From Ramicandelaber brevisporus (lineage: Eukaryota; Kickxellomycota; Ramicandelaberales; Ramicandelaberaceae), in NCBI GenBank assembly GCA_025201865.1, contig MU602795.1:1-51162 (forward strand): 51,162 nucleotides of DNA. Direction: 5' to 3'. This document shows, one piece after another, positions 8,931 to 19,891 of the stretch. Below the pieces are notes generated by a model that was not told where the DNA came from, searched no databases, and saw nothing but the letters and a program-made list of their open reading frames with translations. Each line of letters starts with the position of its first letter. Position 1 is the stretch's first letter. The translations under genes were made by a program, and so were the position numbers.

Positions 8931-9884
8931 TTAAAGTGGTCTGACTGAGTTATAATGCTCACCCAGTGAATACATGTGCTTATGATATGCTAGTTTGACT
9001 TCTCCATTGCTTTCAAACTGCTCTGATATCCTCATTGGCGGTGCACCCATCTGATAGATAGTCACCGTCACTCTAAACACATTTGACAGTGCCAAAATCT
9101 CAGCTTGTCCACCCCACAGCGTGCCGTGCGCAATCTCCTCCAGGTGCGCATCGTATTCCTGCTCACTCATCAAATCACCGCTGTCGTTTACCATAAATGC
9201 AATATAATCATCGCGGTTTGAGCGCATGTGATCTGCGGCTAATTCGCGCAACTTCAAGTGATCGCTGATATCAACAGAGGTTGTTGCTGAGGGAAGAGTG
9301 TGGATGTTGGCAAGATCGAGCTGGTCGCTAAATGCACGATAGAGACAATGACCGTCAGCGGCTACAGGCTCAATGCGAAGTGAACGAACGAGTAGCAAGT
9401 CGGTGAGGGCAGAGTTTTCGACGGCGCGCATGTCAGTCATATTGGCAGCTTCGGCAGCAGCCTCTTCTTGCATGGATCGGATGGCTTGATCGCGCTTTTC
9501 GAGACGCCGCTTTTGCTTACTCTTCTTGTTGCTGCCTCCACCACTATTACCAGCATCAGCACCAGCACCAGCACCAGCACTTTGTTCAGGTGATTCGGAT
9601 GCTTGCGTAACATCTGGAGTCGATTCCACTGAATCACCACCAGTGGCATTCGCATCAGTAGCACTTGGTGTCGAATCAGTGGCTGGAGCGGATGATTGCA
9701 GCGCAGCGAGTTCGGCCTCTTGCCGCTTTGCTAGATCAGCCTCGAGTTGAGCAATCTCAGTTTGCACAGTTTTTGTGCGCTTCTTGTCGCCCTTTGCGCT
9801 CTTTCGCAGCTGGATGATCTGCGACATGAGAGCCTTTGACTCGGCTTTGTGTCTGCTCTGCAGCTCTTCGAGTGTCTCTGCCAT
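8931..9884 (-). CDS. OTU2: OTU-domain deubiquitinase, OTUD6B/Otu2 type
   Basis: 317 residues. The N-terminal 160 are charged coiled coil (Lys/Glu/Gln-rich, KKSKQKRRLEKRDQAI) with a Ala/Gly/Ser low-complexity stretch, as in OTUD6 proteins. The C-terminal OTU cysteine protease domain has the catalytic motif AADGHCLYRAFSDQ with Cys180, the WGGQAEILALS segment, and the catalytic His310 in LGEHYNSVRPL at the very end. OTUD6B/Otu2 proteins act on ubiquitin at translation-initiation complexes and ribosomes. The gene stands 119 bases downstream of SEC24 on the same strand, so its promoter is compact or lies within the SEC24 3' end. Confidence 0.94.
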   Translation of the reverse strand: MAETLEELQSRHKAESKALMSQIIQLRKSAKGDKKRTKTVQTEIAQLEADLAKRQEAELAALQSSAPATDSTPSATDANATGGDSVESTPDVTQASESPEQSAGAGAGADAGNSGGGSNKKSKQKRRLEKRDQAIRSMQEEAAAEAANMTDMRAVENSALTDLLLVRSLRIEPVAADGHCLYRAFSDQLDLANIHTLPSATTSVDISDHLKLRELAADHMRSNRDDYIAFMVNDSGDLMSEQEYDAHLEEIAHGTLWGGQAEILALSNVFRVTVTIYQMGAPPMRISEQFESNGEVKLAYHKHMYSLGEHYNSVRPL

Positions 9885-10003
9885 ACTGATCGGTCGTTCT
9901 GCTCGTCTAGATCTACTATCGTTTGTCGATTAGAAAAGAAAAAGAAAAAGAGTAAAGAGTAAAGAATAAAGAATAAGGAATTGAATGGAAAAAGGAAGAA
10001 GAA

Positions 10004-13000
10004 TTAGAGGGAGGTTGAGTTAACTTTATTGTGCAAGTCGCTAATAAAGTGATGGTAGGCATGCAATCCGGCTTGTTGAACCTTATCTTCAACCATGTAC
10101 GTCATGATTGCACTTCTCAGATCAGCGGTTGAGGTCTCTCTCACCAGTCTAATCACTGGTTCAAACAATCCCAAATTGCGAACCACCGAAATCTCACGAA
10201 TGATTGCTCGAACATGTCGCGAGATTTGAGTGTTTATCACTGGCAGCTTGGACAGAAGCGCGCCAGGACCACCCATTGGAATTGCATTGACAGATGGCAG
10301 GCCGAGCAAGTCCTGGACGAGCTGGGGATGCACATCACGACCAAACCAGAGGAAGATGGAGTTGCCAGAGTGTAGCAGGAACGCACCATTGGGCTGCTGA
10401 GCAAGGACTTCTGCAGTTGGATGGAGACGAGGTGGCAGTTGCAGACCAGACAGTGGTGAGGCACTGATGGAGAGAGCATCAAATGTCTCGGGATCATCCT
10501 CATCAATGGAGCTAATGTCGATGTTTGGAGGAGCCAATGTGTGCAGAGCGTAGAAATGAGGAACAAGCTGGGATTGAATGATGATCTCGGCTGGCAAAGT
10601 AGTCAGTTGAGTCATCGCAGCAATTCGCACGTCTGGCAGAATTGATCCACCCCCAATCAGTGCAGTGTGCTTGAGCAAAGACAATGTAAACAGCGGAAGT
10701 AGCTGTAAGCAATGCGGTGCCTGCAGGTGAGTTGATGCACCAGATTTTGCGCCAGTCAGCTCAGCCTTGAATGCAGCCAGAATCTCTGCACATTTGAACA
10801 GCACGGCTTCACGGGCATCCTCCAGCCGAGATGTGAGTGCACGGTCCACAGCCTTTTTCGCCACTAAAGAAGCAAGAGCTTGCTGATCGACACCGTGGAA
10901 TACTCTTGAAATTGATGGAGACACTGGAACAGCCAGAGTAGAGACGCGAATTCGACGCTCACCAGAAAATGTTGTGTACAGTAAAGCAGCTTGAACATAC
11001 GCCACAGATTGATTAGTTAAACCAGTGCCAGTGTATTCCAAATCAGCTGCGTAGCATTGGTCGGGATTAACGCTGGGCAGTGCAAGCAAATCCATTGAAC
11101 GCAAAAAGAAGTGGCCATAATAAGCAGAGATGGATAAACCAGAGGAGGCTCTGACTCTCAAAACAGCCTCATTTCCATGGCCGCAAGTTAGATGACGCCT
11201 AAACTCGCGTTCAAAGCACTCTGCAATCGATGGCTTATCTGGAGCCAGTTCTGGATAATGGAATATTCTGCCGCCTGTAAATCTAGATAAGTTGGACAAT
11301 GTTGCCAGATCGGCAGTGTTGCTGCCAAATGAAAACACATCAACCGACACTTGCAGTTTGAAGCATGACGGTGCATAATCCTTGTAAAAGTCACTTGAAC
11401 TGTGCAATAGTCCTGACTCTGTTGCTGTACCCAAGGACTTTGAATGATCCCGTAAACGAAGTGCACCAGCGCCTTTATCAGGTAAGCTGGCCTGCAACAC
11501 AACAATCTTACCACCAGTTGCACCCAACAGTGTTTTTGCGGATTGCAAAGCAGAACCAAGAGCATTTCCAACACAGTGATTATTACGGAACATTCCAGGC
11601 AATCTGTGGAGGAGAGATTCAATCACAGACTTCGATTCACACAAATTGACCAGTAAATCGGATGGAATGGGCAAGAACACATCATCCAATTCAGGCACAA
11701 TCAACATCTGAGGTTCATTCAAATTATATCCCAAGTTGAAATAATAGAGATTCGTATCAACACAAATAAATCCAACTTTAGTTCTTTCGTCCTCATTTGA
11801 TAGTCCATCCAATGAACTCAGGATTGAACGAGAAACAGACTCTAGCATTCCACACTGAACAGCCGGATATGACACATCAATAATAAACAGATACACTGGA
11901 GGCATTGGGGGACGCGTCATGTACTCTGCTGGCGCCATAAACTCCACGGTAGCATTGGTCAATTCTGGGCGAGTAAATCTGTCTACAGGCTGCTTTCTAA
12001 TTTGGTCAAAATCAAAGTCTCTTGGAATATCATTGTGCAGACCACAGCTAGGACATAGCCATCTTCTACCTCCATCTACATATTTAATGTATGGGTTGAT
12101 ATACATTCGGCACTTGCTGCAGCGTGTCACTTCTTCGATAACTGGCACTGTAGCAGTGCGGAAGGGTGTCATCACCACACCCAGTGGAATGCGAGTGCGC
12201 TTGTAAAGCTTATCGCTGTCGGGAAGAACCGTCATTGTGCAACGCAAATGTTCAGGCGCACACGTGATCTGCGCGCCATTCGCTGTGCTGCCCTGTGGCA
12301 AAATTATCGATGGAGGCAGCTCATCAATCGCGTCGAGTGGAGGTGGTGCTTGGATGGTTACCACTTGAGGCACTGATTGCTGACCAACTGAAGTTGAGCC
12401 GAGCGACATTCCAGCCATGCTGGAAACCAAGCCAGGAGCAGTCTGAGGAACAGTTGGAGTTGGAGCCATTTTGAATTCACTCGCTTGATCCTGATGAGAG
12501 GTCATTAATGGAGCCCTTTCACCAGGCACAAAGAATTCATTCGGCTGTGACTGAACATGCGGAGCAGCTGGAGCGTGATGAGAGTAGCTGTCAGTGGCAC
12601 CGTGTTCATAGGCAGTTTGCGCAAACTCTGGGTACGCGCGTCTCTTTGAAGCAGCAGAGCCAATGTTACTGCCGTGCTGGTGATGATTAGCCGTTGGCTC
12701 AGCTGGATACTGCTGAGGCAAAGTCGATGGCGCAATTGGATACGTAGCTGGCGGGCGAGCATTCACAGCGGGAGCATTGTGCTGTTGGTGATAGAGAGGA
12801 GGACGTGGAGACATGGGACGAGGTGGCGGCGTTCCAACATGAGCTGGTCGGGGCGACATTGGACGCGGCGGAGGAGTCCCCGACAATCCAGGTCTTACAA
12901 ACTGTTGATACTGGCCAGCTGGCATTGGTGGCTGCTGCTGTGGTCGCATGCCACTCGGAGCAAAGCCACCGCTGAGAGGACGCGGTGAGTTCGACATTGG

Positions 13001-13231
13001 TGGCCGTTGCTGTTGCTGATGTTGGAACTGAGGGCCAGGACGAACGCCAGCCTGCTGCTGCTGCTGATACTGTTGCTGCTGCTGCTGTTGCTGCTGTTGG
13101 AACTGAGGACCAGGACGAACACCTGCCTGCTGCTGCTGCTGCTGATACTGTTGCTGCTGTTGCTGCTGTTGCTGAGGTGCTGGCGGACGCGGCCGAGCCG
13201 GCATCTGCGATGAAGGTGGACGCTGGTTCAT
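10004..13231 (-). CDS. SEC24: COPII coat subunit SEC24
   Basis: 1075 residues from the ATG at 13231; the frame is open 40 codons further but that segment is not conserved-looking. The N-terminal 300 residues are Pro/Gln-rich with polyglutamine runs, as is usual for SEC24. A zinc finger follows at about 370-397 (CSKC...CPSCG), then the trunk domain (PVYLFIIDVSY, the helix-strand core and FSFGSNTADLATLSNL), beta-sandwich, helical domain and C-terminal gelsolin-like domain (FLLHSGNSIFLWFGRDV). SEC24 binds cargo export signals and, with SEC23, forms the inner COPII layer at ER exit sites under SAR1 control. No frame interruption occurs over 3.2 kb. Confidence 0.97.
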   Translation of the reverse strand: MNQRPPSSQMPARPRPPAPQQQQQQQQQYQQQQQQAGVRPGPQFQQQQQQQQQQYQQQQQAGVRPGPQFQHQQQQRPPMSNSPRPLSGGFAPSGMRPQQQPPMPAGQYQQFVRPGLSGTPPPRPMSPRPAHVGTPPPRPMSPRPPLYHQQHNAPAVNARPPATYPIAPSTLPQQYPAEPTANHHQHGSNIGSAASKRRAYPEFAQTAYEHGATDSYSHHAPAAPHVQSQPNEFFVPGERAPLMTSHQDQASEFKMAPTPTVPQTAPGLVSSMAGMSLGSTSVGQQSVPQVVTIQAPPPLDAIDELPPSIILPQGSTANGAQITCAPEHLRCTMTVLPDSDKLYKRTRIPLGVVMTPFRTATVPVIEEVTRCSKCRMYINPYIKYVDGGRRWLCPSCGLHNDIPRDFDFDQIRKQPVDRFTRPELTNATVEFMAPAEYMTRPPMPPVYLFIIDVSYPAVQCGMLESVSRSILSSLDGLSNEDERTKVGFICVDTNLYYFNLGYNLNEPQMLIVPELDDVFLPIPSDLLVNLCESKSVIESLLHRLPGMFRNNHCVGNALGSALQSAKTLLGATGGKIVVLQASLPDKGAGALRLRDHSKSLGTATESGLLHSSSDFYKDYAPSCFKLQVSVDVFSFGSNTADLATLSNLSRFTGGRIFHYPELAPDKPSIAECFEREFRRHLTCGHGNEAVLRVRASSGLSISAYYGHFFLRSMDLLALPSVNPDQCYAADLEYTGTGLTNQSVAYVQAALLYTTFSGERRIRVSTLAVPVSPSISRVFHGVDQQALASLVAKKAVDRALTSRLEDAREAVLFKCAEILAAFKAELTGAKSGASTHLQAPHCLQLLPLFTLSLLKHTALIGGGSILPDVRIAAMTQLTTLPAEIIIQSQLVPHFYALHTLAPPNIDISSIDEDDPETFDALSISASPLSGLQLPPRLHPTAEVLAQQPNGAFLLHSGNSIFLWFGRDVHPQLVQDLLGLPSVNAIPMGGPGALLSKLPVINTQISRHVRAIIREISVVRNLGLFEPVIRLVRETSTADLRSAIMTYMVEDKVQQAGLHAYHHFISDLHNKVNSTSL
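13015..13185. repeat. CAG/CTG tracts encoding polyglutamine in SEC24
   Basis: Three clusters of Gln codons separated by two near-identical segments (AGVRPGPQFQ), so the region is a duplicated block of polyQ plus spacer of about 80-90 bases. Confidence 0.8.
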
Positions 13232-13651
13232 TTTTCTTTGCGACGTGGTCTGTAGATCTAATTGCAGTGCTGTCACAGAGAAAAAGAGCGAGTACAAATC
13301 ACGGGTGCCAGTATGCGGCCAACCATCACTACCTGAAAGAAAATCACACATTCAATTCGTACCTCAAATACGCATTCACATATCAAGTCAGAATGACTGG
13401 CTGATTGGGATCATTTCTCAATGTAATTCGGCAGCCAATGCAGCTATAACTGCGATTCAAAGGAGGATAGCAGAGATCAGAGCTGTGAACATCACTCATG
13501 GCCATGATTATATACACATTTGGCTCGCTGCATTACAACATTAAAACGAGTTATTTAGAAGAGACTAAAACAAAAAGCCGAATGTTCAGGCAGTAGTATA
13601 TTAAGCGTGTTAAATTGTGATGGTTGCGAACGAGGTTGCGACTGTTTCAGG
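13232..13651. other. Intergenic, SEC24 promoter region
   Basis: 5' flank of SEC24 and 3' flank of the zinc-finger gene, both on the minus strand. A pyrimidine tract plus CAG on the minus strand near 13335 could be a 5'UTR splice acceptor. No gene seen. Confidence 0.45.
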
Positions 13652-14698
13652 TTAATGGATATCATCGTCATCATCACTATAATCACTCAGCACTAATTCA
13701 TCGCTATCTTCGTCATCATTACAGTCGCTATAATGTTGATTCACAGAGCCAGTTGGCTCGATGCGATTGGTGTTTGTGTCCAGTCGAGTAATGGGATAGC
13801 CTGCGGTGTGTACTTTCGCGTAAAGTAATCGTAGCACAAGAGCAGGAACTGTCGATTGCAGTTTACTTCTATGCATCTTGTAGTGATGATGATTTTTAGA
13901 CGTTCTAGTAAGACAGCAGTAACCACAATTAGATGTGACACACAACCAACCTTGAACAATGTCTGGATGCTGCTGCTGATTTGGATTACGAATTGATGCT
14001 GCGAGATGTGAGTTGCCAGTGTGTTGATTGATATTGGGATCGCTTCCAGTGATCCTAGCACTTTCCGACAGCATTACATCGTCAATCGATTTCCCGTCAT
14101 ATCCATGTTTCTCTTTTAAATGATTAAGCAGACATTCCGGTACAAGTCTACATTCATGGCAAATGAACACTCCAGTCGTAGTATGATAACCACAGCGAGT
14201 ATCATTCATATAAAAGTCATCCACACCAAGAAAGTAAAGACTGCGCTGAGTCTTCTTTGCTGGAGACTGCTGTTGCTGTAGTCGTTGCTGTTTCAAATTG
14301 CTACTGTGACATTTACCGATATGACTATATAAAGAATGAACTGTTTTGTAGGTTGAAGTGCAATCCTGAGTCGGACATGTCCATCGATCATCCAAAGACT
14401 GCCGTGTCAGATTATAAGTCTTCCCAAGTATATTGATCTCGGTTTGGAGCTTGTGCTCATGCTGATGTCTTTCTCGGTGGCTGGCAGAACTGTAACTACG
14501 ACCACATCCAGGATGTTTGCAGATGAACCGTCGCTGATTCTTGGGAGTTATTGTGAACTGGTCGATGCCATCGCTATCATCGCTATCATCGTCGTCCTCG
14601 CCTTTGGCGTCAATATCTGATGTGTGTTGTTCGAGCTTGACTTGCACGTCGACTGCTGTTGCTGCTGCTGGCTCTGTCTTGATCTTCACAGTCGACAT
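13652..14698 (-). CDS. C2H2 zinc-finger protein with OrsD-like fingers
   Basis: 348 residues. After an acidic N-terminus (DDDDSDDSD near 36) come two classical C2H2 fingers: FICKHPGC...HRERHQHEH and WTCPTQDC...HIGKCH. A second pair follows: GVFICHECRLVPECLLNHLKEKH and GWLCVTSNCGYCCLTR...HYKMH. This second pair resembles the two-finger OrsD domain (DUF3505, Pfam PF12013), in which a C-x2-C...H-x4-H finger after a hydrophobic strand is followed by a GWxC finger. The C-terminus is again strongly acidic (DDEDSDELVLSDYSDDDDD). Probably nuclear and nucleic-acid binding; the target is unknown. OrsD-type proteins in other fungi are often lineage-specific and sometimes linked to mobile DNA, but no transposon is visible here. 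Confidence 0.8.
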   Translation of the reverse strand: MSTVKIKTEPAAATAVDVQVKLEQHTSDIDAKGEDDDDSDDSDGIDQFTITPKNQRRFICKHPGCGRSYSSASHRERHQHEHKLQTEINILGKTYNLTRQSLDDRWTCPTQDCTSTYKTVHSLYSHIGKCHSSNLKQQRLQQQQSPAKKTQRSLYFLGVDDFYMNDTRCGYHTTTGVFICHECRLVPECLLNHLKEKHGYDGKSIDDVMLSESARITGSDPNINQHTGNSHLAASIRNPNQQQHPDIVQGWLCVTSNCGYCCLTRTSKNHHHYKMHRSKLQSTVPALVLRLLYAKVHTAGYPITRLDTNTNRIEPTGSVNQHYSDCNDDEDSDELVLSDYSDDDDDIH

Positions 14699-15378
14699 AG
14701 CCGTTCTGCTCTGCTGTTGTTGTTGCTAGTTGTAGTAGTCAATCTTCAGTCGAGTAGTAGAGATCTGAAGAGCAAACAAAACAAACGCGAATAAAATCGA
14801 CAAATCGGCTTCGTCCATCCACACTGTATCGCAGTAACAAACAAACCTGTTCATTATCAGCGACAGTTACAAACTCTATATATTCAAGCATGATTCGTTC
14901 GATGCAACTCATTCTAGATGTTGTGGAATGTAGTAGATCTCAGACTCATTGCTTATGACATGCCGTTTGTCCAGATTTTCACAGACTTGCTCTCTCTGCT
15001 CAGGCGGAATACTCCACAGCTTGAAAAATCAGCTCATAAATCAATCCGTTCGTTCGCCTACTTGAGATAAGATGGATGCAACGGAGCGAGTCCATTGGCC
15101 TGCGATAGTCTGCTTATATTTTTGGGCTAGTATGACTCTTTCTCTTCAACGCCATTTTCCGTTTGCTGTGTTCTTTACCTTGCAGTACACTTTATTGCTG
15201 ATTCTTTTCCCGATCCGCGTTACAGCTACAGTTGTTACCTTCGTTCTTGTAGTTCCTCATTCTAGGTCACCCGTGTACGGCCTACGTTCCACATCAGTTT
15301 GCCGCTTTCCCCCCGTACTCTTCAAAGTCTGTCCCTCATCCCGTCGCATCAACAAACAGTCTACAACAGCAGCAGAAA
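14699..15378. other. Divergent promoter region, zinc-finger gene / MetH
   Basis: 680 bases between divergently transcribed genes. A TATATA-like stretch lies at about 14877-14883. The side next to methionine synthase is C/T-rich, as expected for a leader. No coding potential beyond spurious frames. Confidence 0.5.
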
Positions 15379-18300
15379 ATGACCGTGACGACGGAGCGCG
15401 CCAGCACAACGGCGTACTTGGAGCAGGAGCTTCAGCGTCGTATTATGTGCCTCGATGGCGCCATGGGCTCCATGGTCCAAACGTACAAGCTGACTGAAGA
15501 GGACTTTAGAGGCGAACGCTTTGCCAACTGGGAAAGAGACATCAAAGGCAACAACGACATTCTCGTCATCACCAAGCCCGAAGTCATTTACGGCATCCAC
15601 ATGGCGTACTTGGAAGCAGGCTCGGATATGATTGAGACAAACACATTCTCGGCAACTACAATTGCACAGGCTGATTACGCAATGGAGGCACTGGCTTACG
15701 AAATCAACCTGGAGGCCGCCAAAGTTGCTAAGCGGGCTTGCGAGGACATGACCAAGCGCACGCCGGAGAAGCCGAGATTCGTGTGTGGTGCCATTGGGCC
15801 AACCAACCGTACTGCATCCATCTCGCCATCTGTGGAGAATCCGGCTTTCCGTAATGTGACATTTGATCAACTGGTGGAGGCGTATTCCGAGCAGGCTCGC
15901 GGTTTGCTCGATGGTGGCTCTGACATCCTGCTTGTTGAGACTGTGTTCGACACTCTGAATGCTAAGGCTGCTCTTTACGCTGTCGAGCTGCTGTTTGAAG
16001 AAGGCGGCTATGAGCGTGTTCCTGTCATGGTTTCTGGCACCATTGTCGATCAATCTGGCCGCACTCTGTCTGGTCAAACTGGCGAGGCTTTTGTTATCAG
16101 CGTCTCTCATGCCAACCCAATATCTATCGGTCTCAACTGTGCTCTCGGCGCTGATCAGATGCGTCCATTCGTTCAGGCTCTGTCCGATTTCACTCCACGC
16201 TTCTTGCTCTGCTATCCAAATGCTGGCCTGCCCAACACTTTTGGAGAGTACGATGAAACACCCGAGCAAATGGCTGCGCAGATTGCCGAGTTTGCCAAAG
16301 CCGGACTGGTCAACATTGTTGGTGGTTGCTGCGGTACAACCCCTGCCCACATCAAGGCCATTGCCGATGCTGTGCGTCCCTTTGCGCCGCGTGTTCCACC
16401 TCCGGACATTTCTCGCCAGAAGCTGATGCTGTCTGGTCTGGTTCCGTTGATTTATGACGAGACCAGCAACTTTATGAACATTGGCGAGCGCTGCAATGTT
16501 TCTGGTTCGCGCAAGTTTGCCAAGCACATTGTTAACGGCGAGTACGAAGAGGCCAATGCCATTGCTCGTGCCCAGGTCGAGAATGGTGCGCAGATCATTG
16601 ACATCAACATGGACGAAGGTATGCTGGATGGCGTTGCTACAATGACGCACTTTGTCAATCTCATCATGACTGAACCAGAAGTTGCCAAAGTTCCACTGAT
16701 GGTTGATTCGTCCAACTTTGCGGTGGTCGAAGCTGGTCTCAAGTGTTCTCAGGGCAAATGCATTGTCAACAGTATCAGTTTGAAGGAAGGCGAGGAAGAC
16801 TTTATCAAGAAGGCTCGCATTGTCAAGCGCCATGGTGCCGCTGTCGTTGTCATGGCATTTGACGAAACTGGTCAGGCCGACACTGCTACCCGCAAGCTGG
16901 AGATTTGCACACGCTCCTACCGCATTCTGGTTGATCGCGTTGGGTTCAATCCACAGGACATTATCTTTGATCCAAACATCCTCACCATCTGTACCGGTAT
17001 GGAGGAGCATGACAATTATGCAGTTGAATTCATTGAATCATGCCGCCAGATCCGTGCAACGTTGCCAGGTGCCAAGCTCAGCGGCGGTGTGTCCAACGTG
17101 TCGTTCTCATTCCGTGGCAAAGAAGAGATTCGTCAAGCCATGCACAGTGTGTTCTTGTTCCATGCAATCAAGGCTGGTCTCGACATGGGCATCGTCAATG
17201 CTGGTTTCCTCACTATTTACGACGAGGTGCCCAAGGATTTGCTGGAGCTGTGTGAGAATGCAGTGCACAATCGCGATTCACAGTCTACCGAGAAGCTGCT
17301 TTCTTATGCCGAGAAACACGCCAAGGGCAGTGGTGCTGCCAAGCAAGTTGATGCTGAAGAATGGCGCAAGGAGTCTGTCGACAAGCGCCTTGCTCATGCA
17401 CTGGTCAAAGGTATCACCAAGCACGTTGTTGAGGATACTGAGGAGGCTCGCCTGGACACTGTTCGTTTCCCGCGTCCGCTCAACGTCATTGAAGGTCCGC
17501 TCATGGATGGAATGAACATTGTTGGTAACTTGTTTGGCTCCGGCAAAATGTTCTTGCCTCAAGTCATCAAGTCTGCTCGTGTCATGAAGAAGGCTGTTGC
17601 CCATCTGATTCCATTCATGGAAGAAGAACGTCAAAGACGCTTGGCTGAGAGTGGCATCGTCAATGATGAGGACATGTACAACGGCACTGTCGTTATGGCC
17701 ACTGTCAAGGGCGATGTGCACGACATTGGCAAGAACATTGTTGGAGTCGTGCTGGGCTGCAATAACTACCGTGTCATTGATCTTGGTGTGATGACTCCGT
17801 GCGAGAAGATTATTGAGACTGCCATTGCTGAGAAGGCTAATATCATTGGATTGAGTGGATTGATCACGCCGTCGCTTGATGAGATGATCCATGTTGCTCG
17901 TGAGCTGGAGCGCCGCGGCCTCAAGATTCCTGTGCTCATTGGCGGTGCTACAACATCCAAGACCCACACTGCCGTCAAGATTGCGCCACGTTACTCCGAG
18001 CCAGCCATCCACGTTCTTGATGCGTCCCGCAGCGTTGTTGTTGTGTCCAGTTTGCTTGACGAGAAGGCTCGCGAGGATTTCATTGATGACATTCGCGAAG
18101 AGTACGAAGAGATTCGGGAAGACCACTATGACTCACTCAAGAACCGCCGTTACCTGCCACTCCCTGCTGCCAAGGAACAGGGTCTCAAGATCAACTGGTC
18201 TGCTCAAGCTGCTCCGGTCAAGCCATCATTCCTGGGCACTCGCGCTTTCACCGATATTGACTTGAGCGAGGTTCTTCCCTACATTGACTGGAATCCATTC

Positions 18301-19146
18301 TTCCAGGTGTGGCAGCTGCGCGGCAAGTATCCAAACCGTGGCTATCCAAAGATTTTCAACGATGAGGCTGTTGGTGCTGAAGCCAAGAAGCTGTTTGATG
18401 AAGCCAACGTGATGCTGCGCACCATTATTGACAAGAAACAGCTCAAGGCAACCGGCATCGTCGGCATGTACCCAGCCAACTCCAACGGTGAGGACATTGA
18501 GGTGTACACTGATGAGTCCCGCAGCACCATCCAAGCCACATTCTACGGTCTGCGCCAGCAGGCTGAGAAGGAGTCGTCCGAGCCTTATCTGAATGTGTCC
18601 GATTTCATTGCTCCCAAGTCCACTGGCATTGCGGATTACATTGGCATGTTTGCCGTCTCTGCTGGCTTTGGTGTTGATGAAATGTGCGCTGCCTTTGAAG
18701 GCGAGCACGATGACTACAGCTCCATCATGGCCAAGGCTCTCGCTGACCGTCTTGCCGAAGCCCTCGCCGAGCTTATCCACGAGCGCATGCGTAAGGACTA
18801 CTGGGGCTACTCCACGTCTGAACAGCTCACCACCGAAGATCTGCTCTCTGTCAAGTATCAAGGCATTCGTCCAGCTCCAGGCTATCCATCCCAGCCTGAC
18901 CACACTGAAAAGCTGGCCATGTGGAAGCTGATGGACGTCAAGGAGACCACTGGCATTGAGCTGACGGATTCGCTCGCAATGATGCCGGCTGCTTCGGTGT
19001 CGGCACTGTGCTTTGCAAACCCAGAGTCACGTTACTTTGCGGTGGGTAAGATTGATCGTGACCAGGTGCACAACTATGCAGCTAGAAAGAATATGCAAGT
19101 GGAAGAGGTTGAGAAATGGCTTCGCTCCATCATGGCCTACGACTAA
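15379..19146 (+). CDS. METH: Cobalamin-dependent methionine synthase
   Basis: 1255 residues, nearly the length of human MTR (1265), with all four modules and no intron. The homocysteine-binding domain has CLDGAMGSM at the start and the zinc ligands in LNCALG and [11 protein letters not shown] (Cys316, Cys317). The pterin (methyl-tetrahydrofolate) domain has [14 protein letters not shown] and a [11 protein letters not shown] segment. The B12 domain has [12 protein letters not shown]; His781 is the lower cobalt ligand. The C-terminal AdoMet reactivation domain has the [13 protein letters not shown] signature near 1165. The enzyme transfers the methyl group of 5-methyl-THF to homocysteine via methylcobalamin. 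Most ascomycetes and basidiomycetes use only the B12-independent MET6, so this gene implies cobalamin uptake and a reductase elsewhere in the genome. Confidence 0.98.
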   Translation: MTVTTERASTTAYLEQELQRRIMCLDGAMGSMVQTYKLTEEDFRGERFANWERDIKGNNDILVITKPEVIYGIHMAYLEAGSDMIETNTFSATTIAQADYAMEALAYEINLEAAKVAKRACEDMTKRTPEKPRFVCGAIGPTNRTASISPSVENPAFRNVTFDQLVEAYSEQARGLLDGGSDILLVETVFDTLNAKAALYAVELLFEEGGYERVPVMVSGTIVDQSGRTLSGQTGEAFVISVSHANPISIGLNCALGADQMRPFVQALSDFTPRFLLCYPNAGLPNTFGEYDETPEQMAAQIAEFAKAGLVNIVGGCCGTTPAHIKAIADAVRPFAPRVPPPDISRQKLMLSGLVPLIYDETSNFMNIGERCNVSGSRKFAKHIVNGEYEEANAIARAQVENGAQIIDINMDEGMLDGVATMTHFVNLIMTEPEVAKVPLMVDSSNFAVVEAGLKCSQGKCIVNSISLKEGEEDFIKKARIVKRHGAAVVVMAFDETGQADTATRKLEICTRSYRILVDRVGFNPQDIIFDPNILTICTGMEEHDNYAVEFIESCRQIRATLPGAKLSGGVSNVSFSFRGKEEIRQAMHSVFLFHAIKAGLDMGIVNAGFLTIYDEVPKDLLELCENAVHNRDSQSTEKLLSYAEKHAKGSGAAKQVDAEEWRKESVDKRLAHALVKGITKHVVEDTEEARLDTVRFPRPLNVIEGPLMDGMNIVGNLFGSGKMFLPQVIKSARVMKKAVAHLIPFMEEERQRRLAESGIVNDEDMYNGTVVMATVKGDVHDIGKNIVGVVLGCNNYRVIDLGVMTPCEKIIETAIAEKANIIGLSGLITPSLDEMIHVARELERRGLKIPVLIGGATTSKTHTAVKIAPRYSEPAIHVLDASRSVVVVSSLLDEKAREDFIDDIREEYEEIREDHYDSLKNRRYLPLPAAKEQGLKINWSAQAAPVKPSFLGTRAFTDIDLSEVLPYIDWNPFFQVWQLRGKYPNRGYPKIFNDEAVGAEAKKLFDEANVMLRTIIDKKQLKATGIVGMYPANSNGEDIEVYTDESRSTIQATFYGLRQQAEKESSEPYLNVSDFIAPKSTGIADYIGMFAVSAGFGVDEMCAAFEGEHDDYSSIMAKALADRLAEALAELIHERMRKDYWGYSTSEQLTTEDLLSVKYQGIRPAPGYPSQPDHTEKLAMWKLMDVKETTGIELTDSLAMMPAASVSALCFANPESRYFAVGKIDRDQVHNYAARKNMQVEEVEKWLRSIMAYD

Positions 19147-19891
19147 ATCCAGCTCACACTTGCAGTGACTTTATACCTTTTGTTTTTGTTTACTCATTTA
19201 TTCTGTTTTGTTTTTGTTTTGTTTGTTTTTGTTTTACTCATTTATTTGTTTCTGCTCTCCTCCTTCTTTTTATTTGCTCATCATACTCACAATGACATGG
19301 ATCACTCTAAATGTGTTCTTAGGACATTCTTTATAACTTTATATTCTTTACCTTCATTTCGTACCACTTTATATCTTTTCTTTTTTCTTTTTAAAAAACA
19401 ACTTGTCCCCGGATCATTCAAGGCTTTGAAAAGAAGAAAAGAGCTTGACTGCTTCCGCAACCCGCAGCTATCACGAACTGAAACGATGCTGCGCAATTGA
19501 TAATCCACAGCTGCGGTTTGATGAGATTGGCAGGACGCGGAGCCGCTCGCATGTTACTGTTGTCCCCGACTTGGATTACTCAGGACTCCAGTAAAGGGCA
19601 AATAATGTTCCAGAGCCAATCCAAGATCCAGAGTTCCGCAGCTTGCGATGAAAAATCTGCTCTTCATCAAAATCCCCGACAGCGGATATTATGTAACCGT
19701 GTAACAAGTGTGGTTAGATAAAAGGAACAGACGCGAAACATCGACGCCAAGTTGAATGCCAAGTTGAATATCAAACTCGTCAAAGTCGTCAAACGCTCAC
19801 CAGTCTCCTCTCTCTCTCTCCTCCCAATACACACCTTCACCCGCTCTCCCTTTACCTGTCCATAGAAGTGAACAAAAAAGAAACTTACTCA
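19147..19891. other. Intergenic, MetH 3' end / protease promoter
   Basis: The first 120 bases are T-rich 3'UTR with a partial duplication (a 22-base segment ending ACTCATTTATT at about 19180-19202 recurs at 19226-19248). The remainder is the promoter of the protease gene, with a TATA-like element at 19717. No gene seen. Confidence 0.45.
19717..19724 (+). promoter_or_regulatory. TATA-like box of protease gene
   Basis: GATAAAAG about 170 bases before the ATG at 19892, followed by a long CT-rich leader. Confidence 0.3.

Noticed and set aside
15361..17010. 549-residue open frame antisense to methionine synthase
   Set aside because: It lies opposite highly conserved coding sequence, has no recognisable domain and reflects the codon bias of the sense gene.
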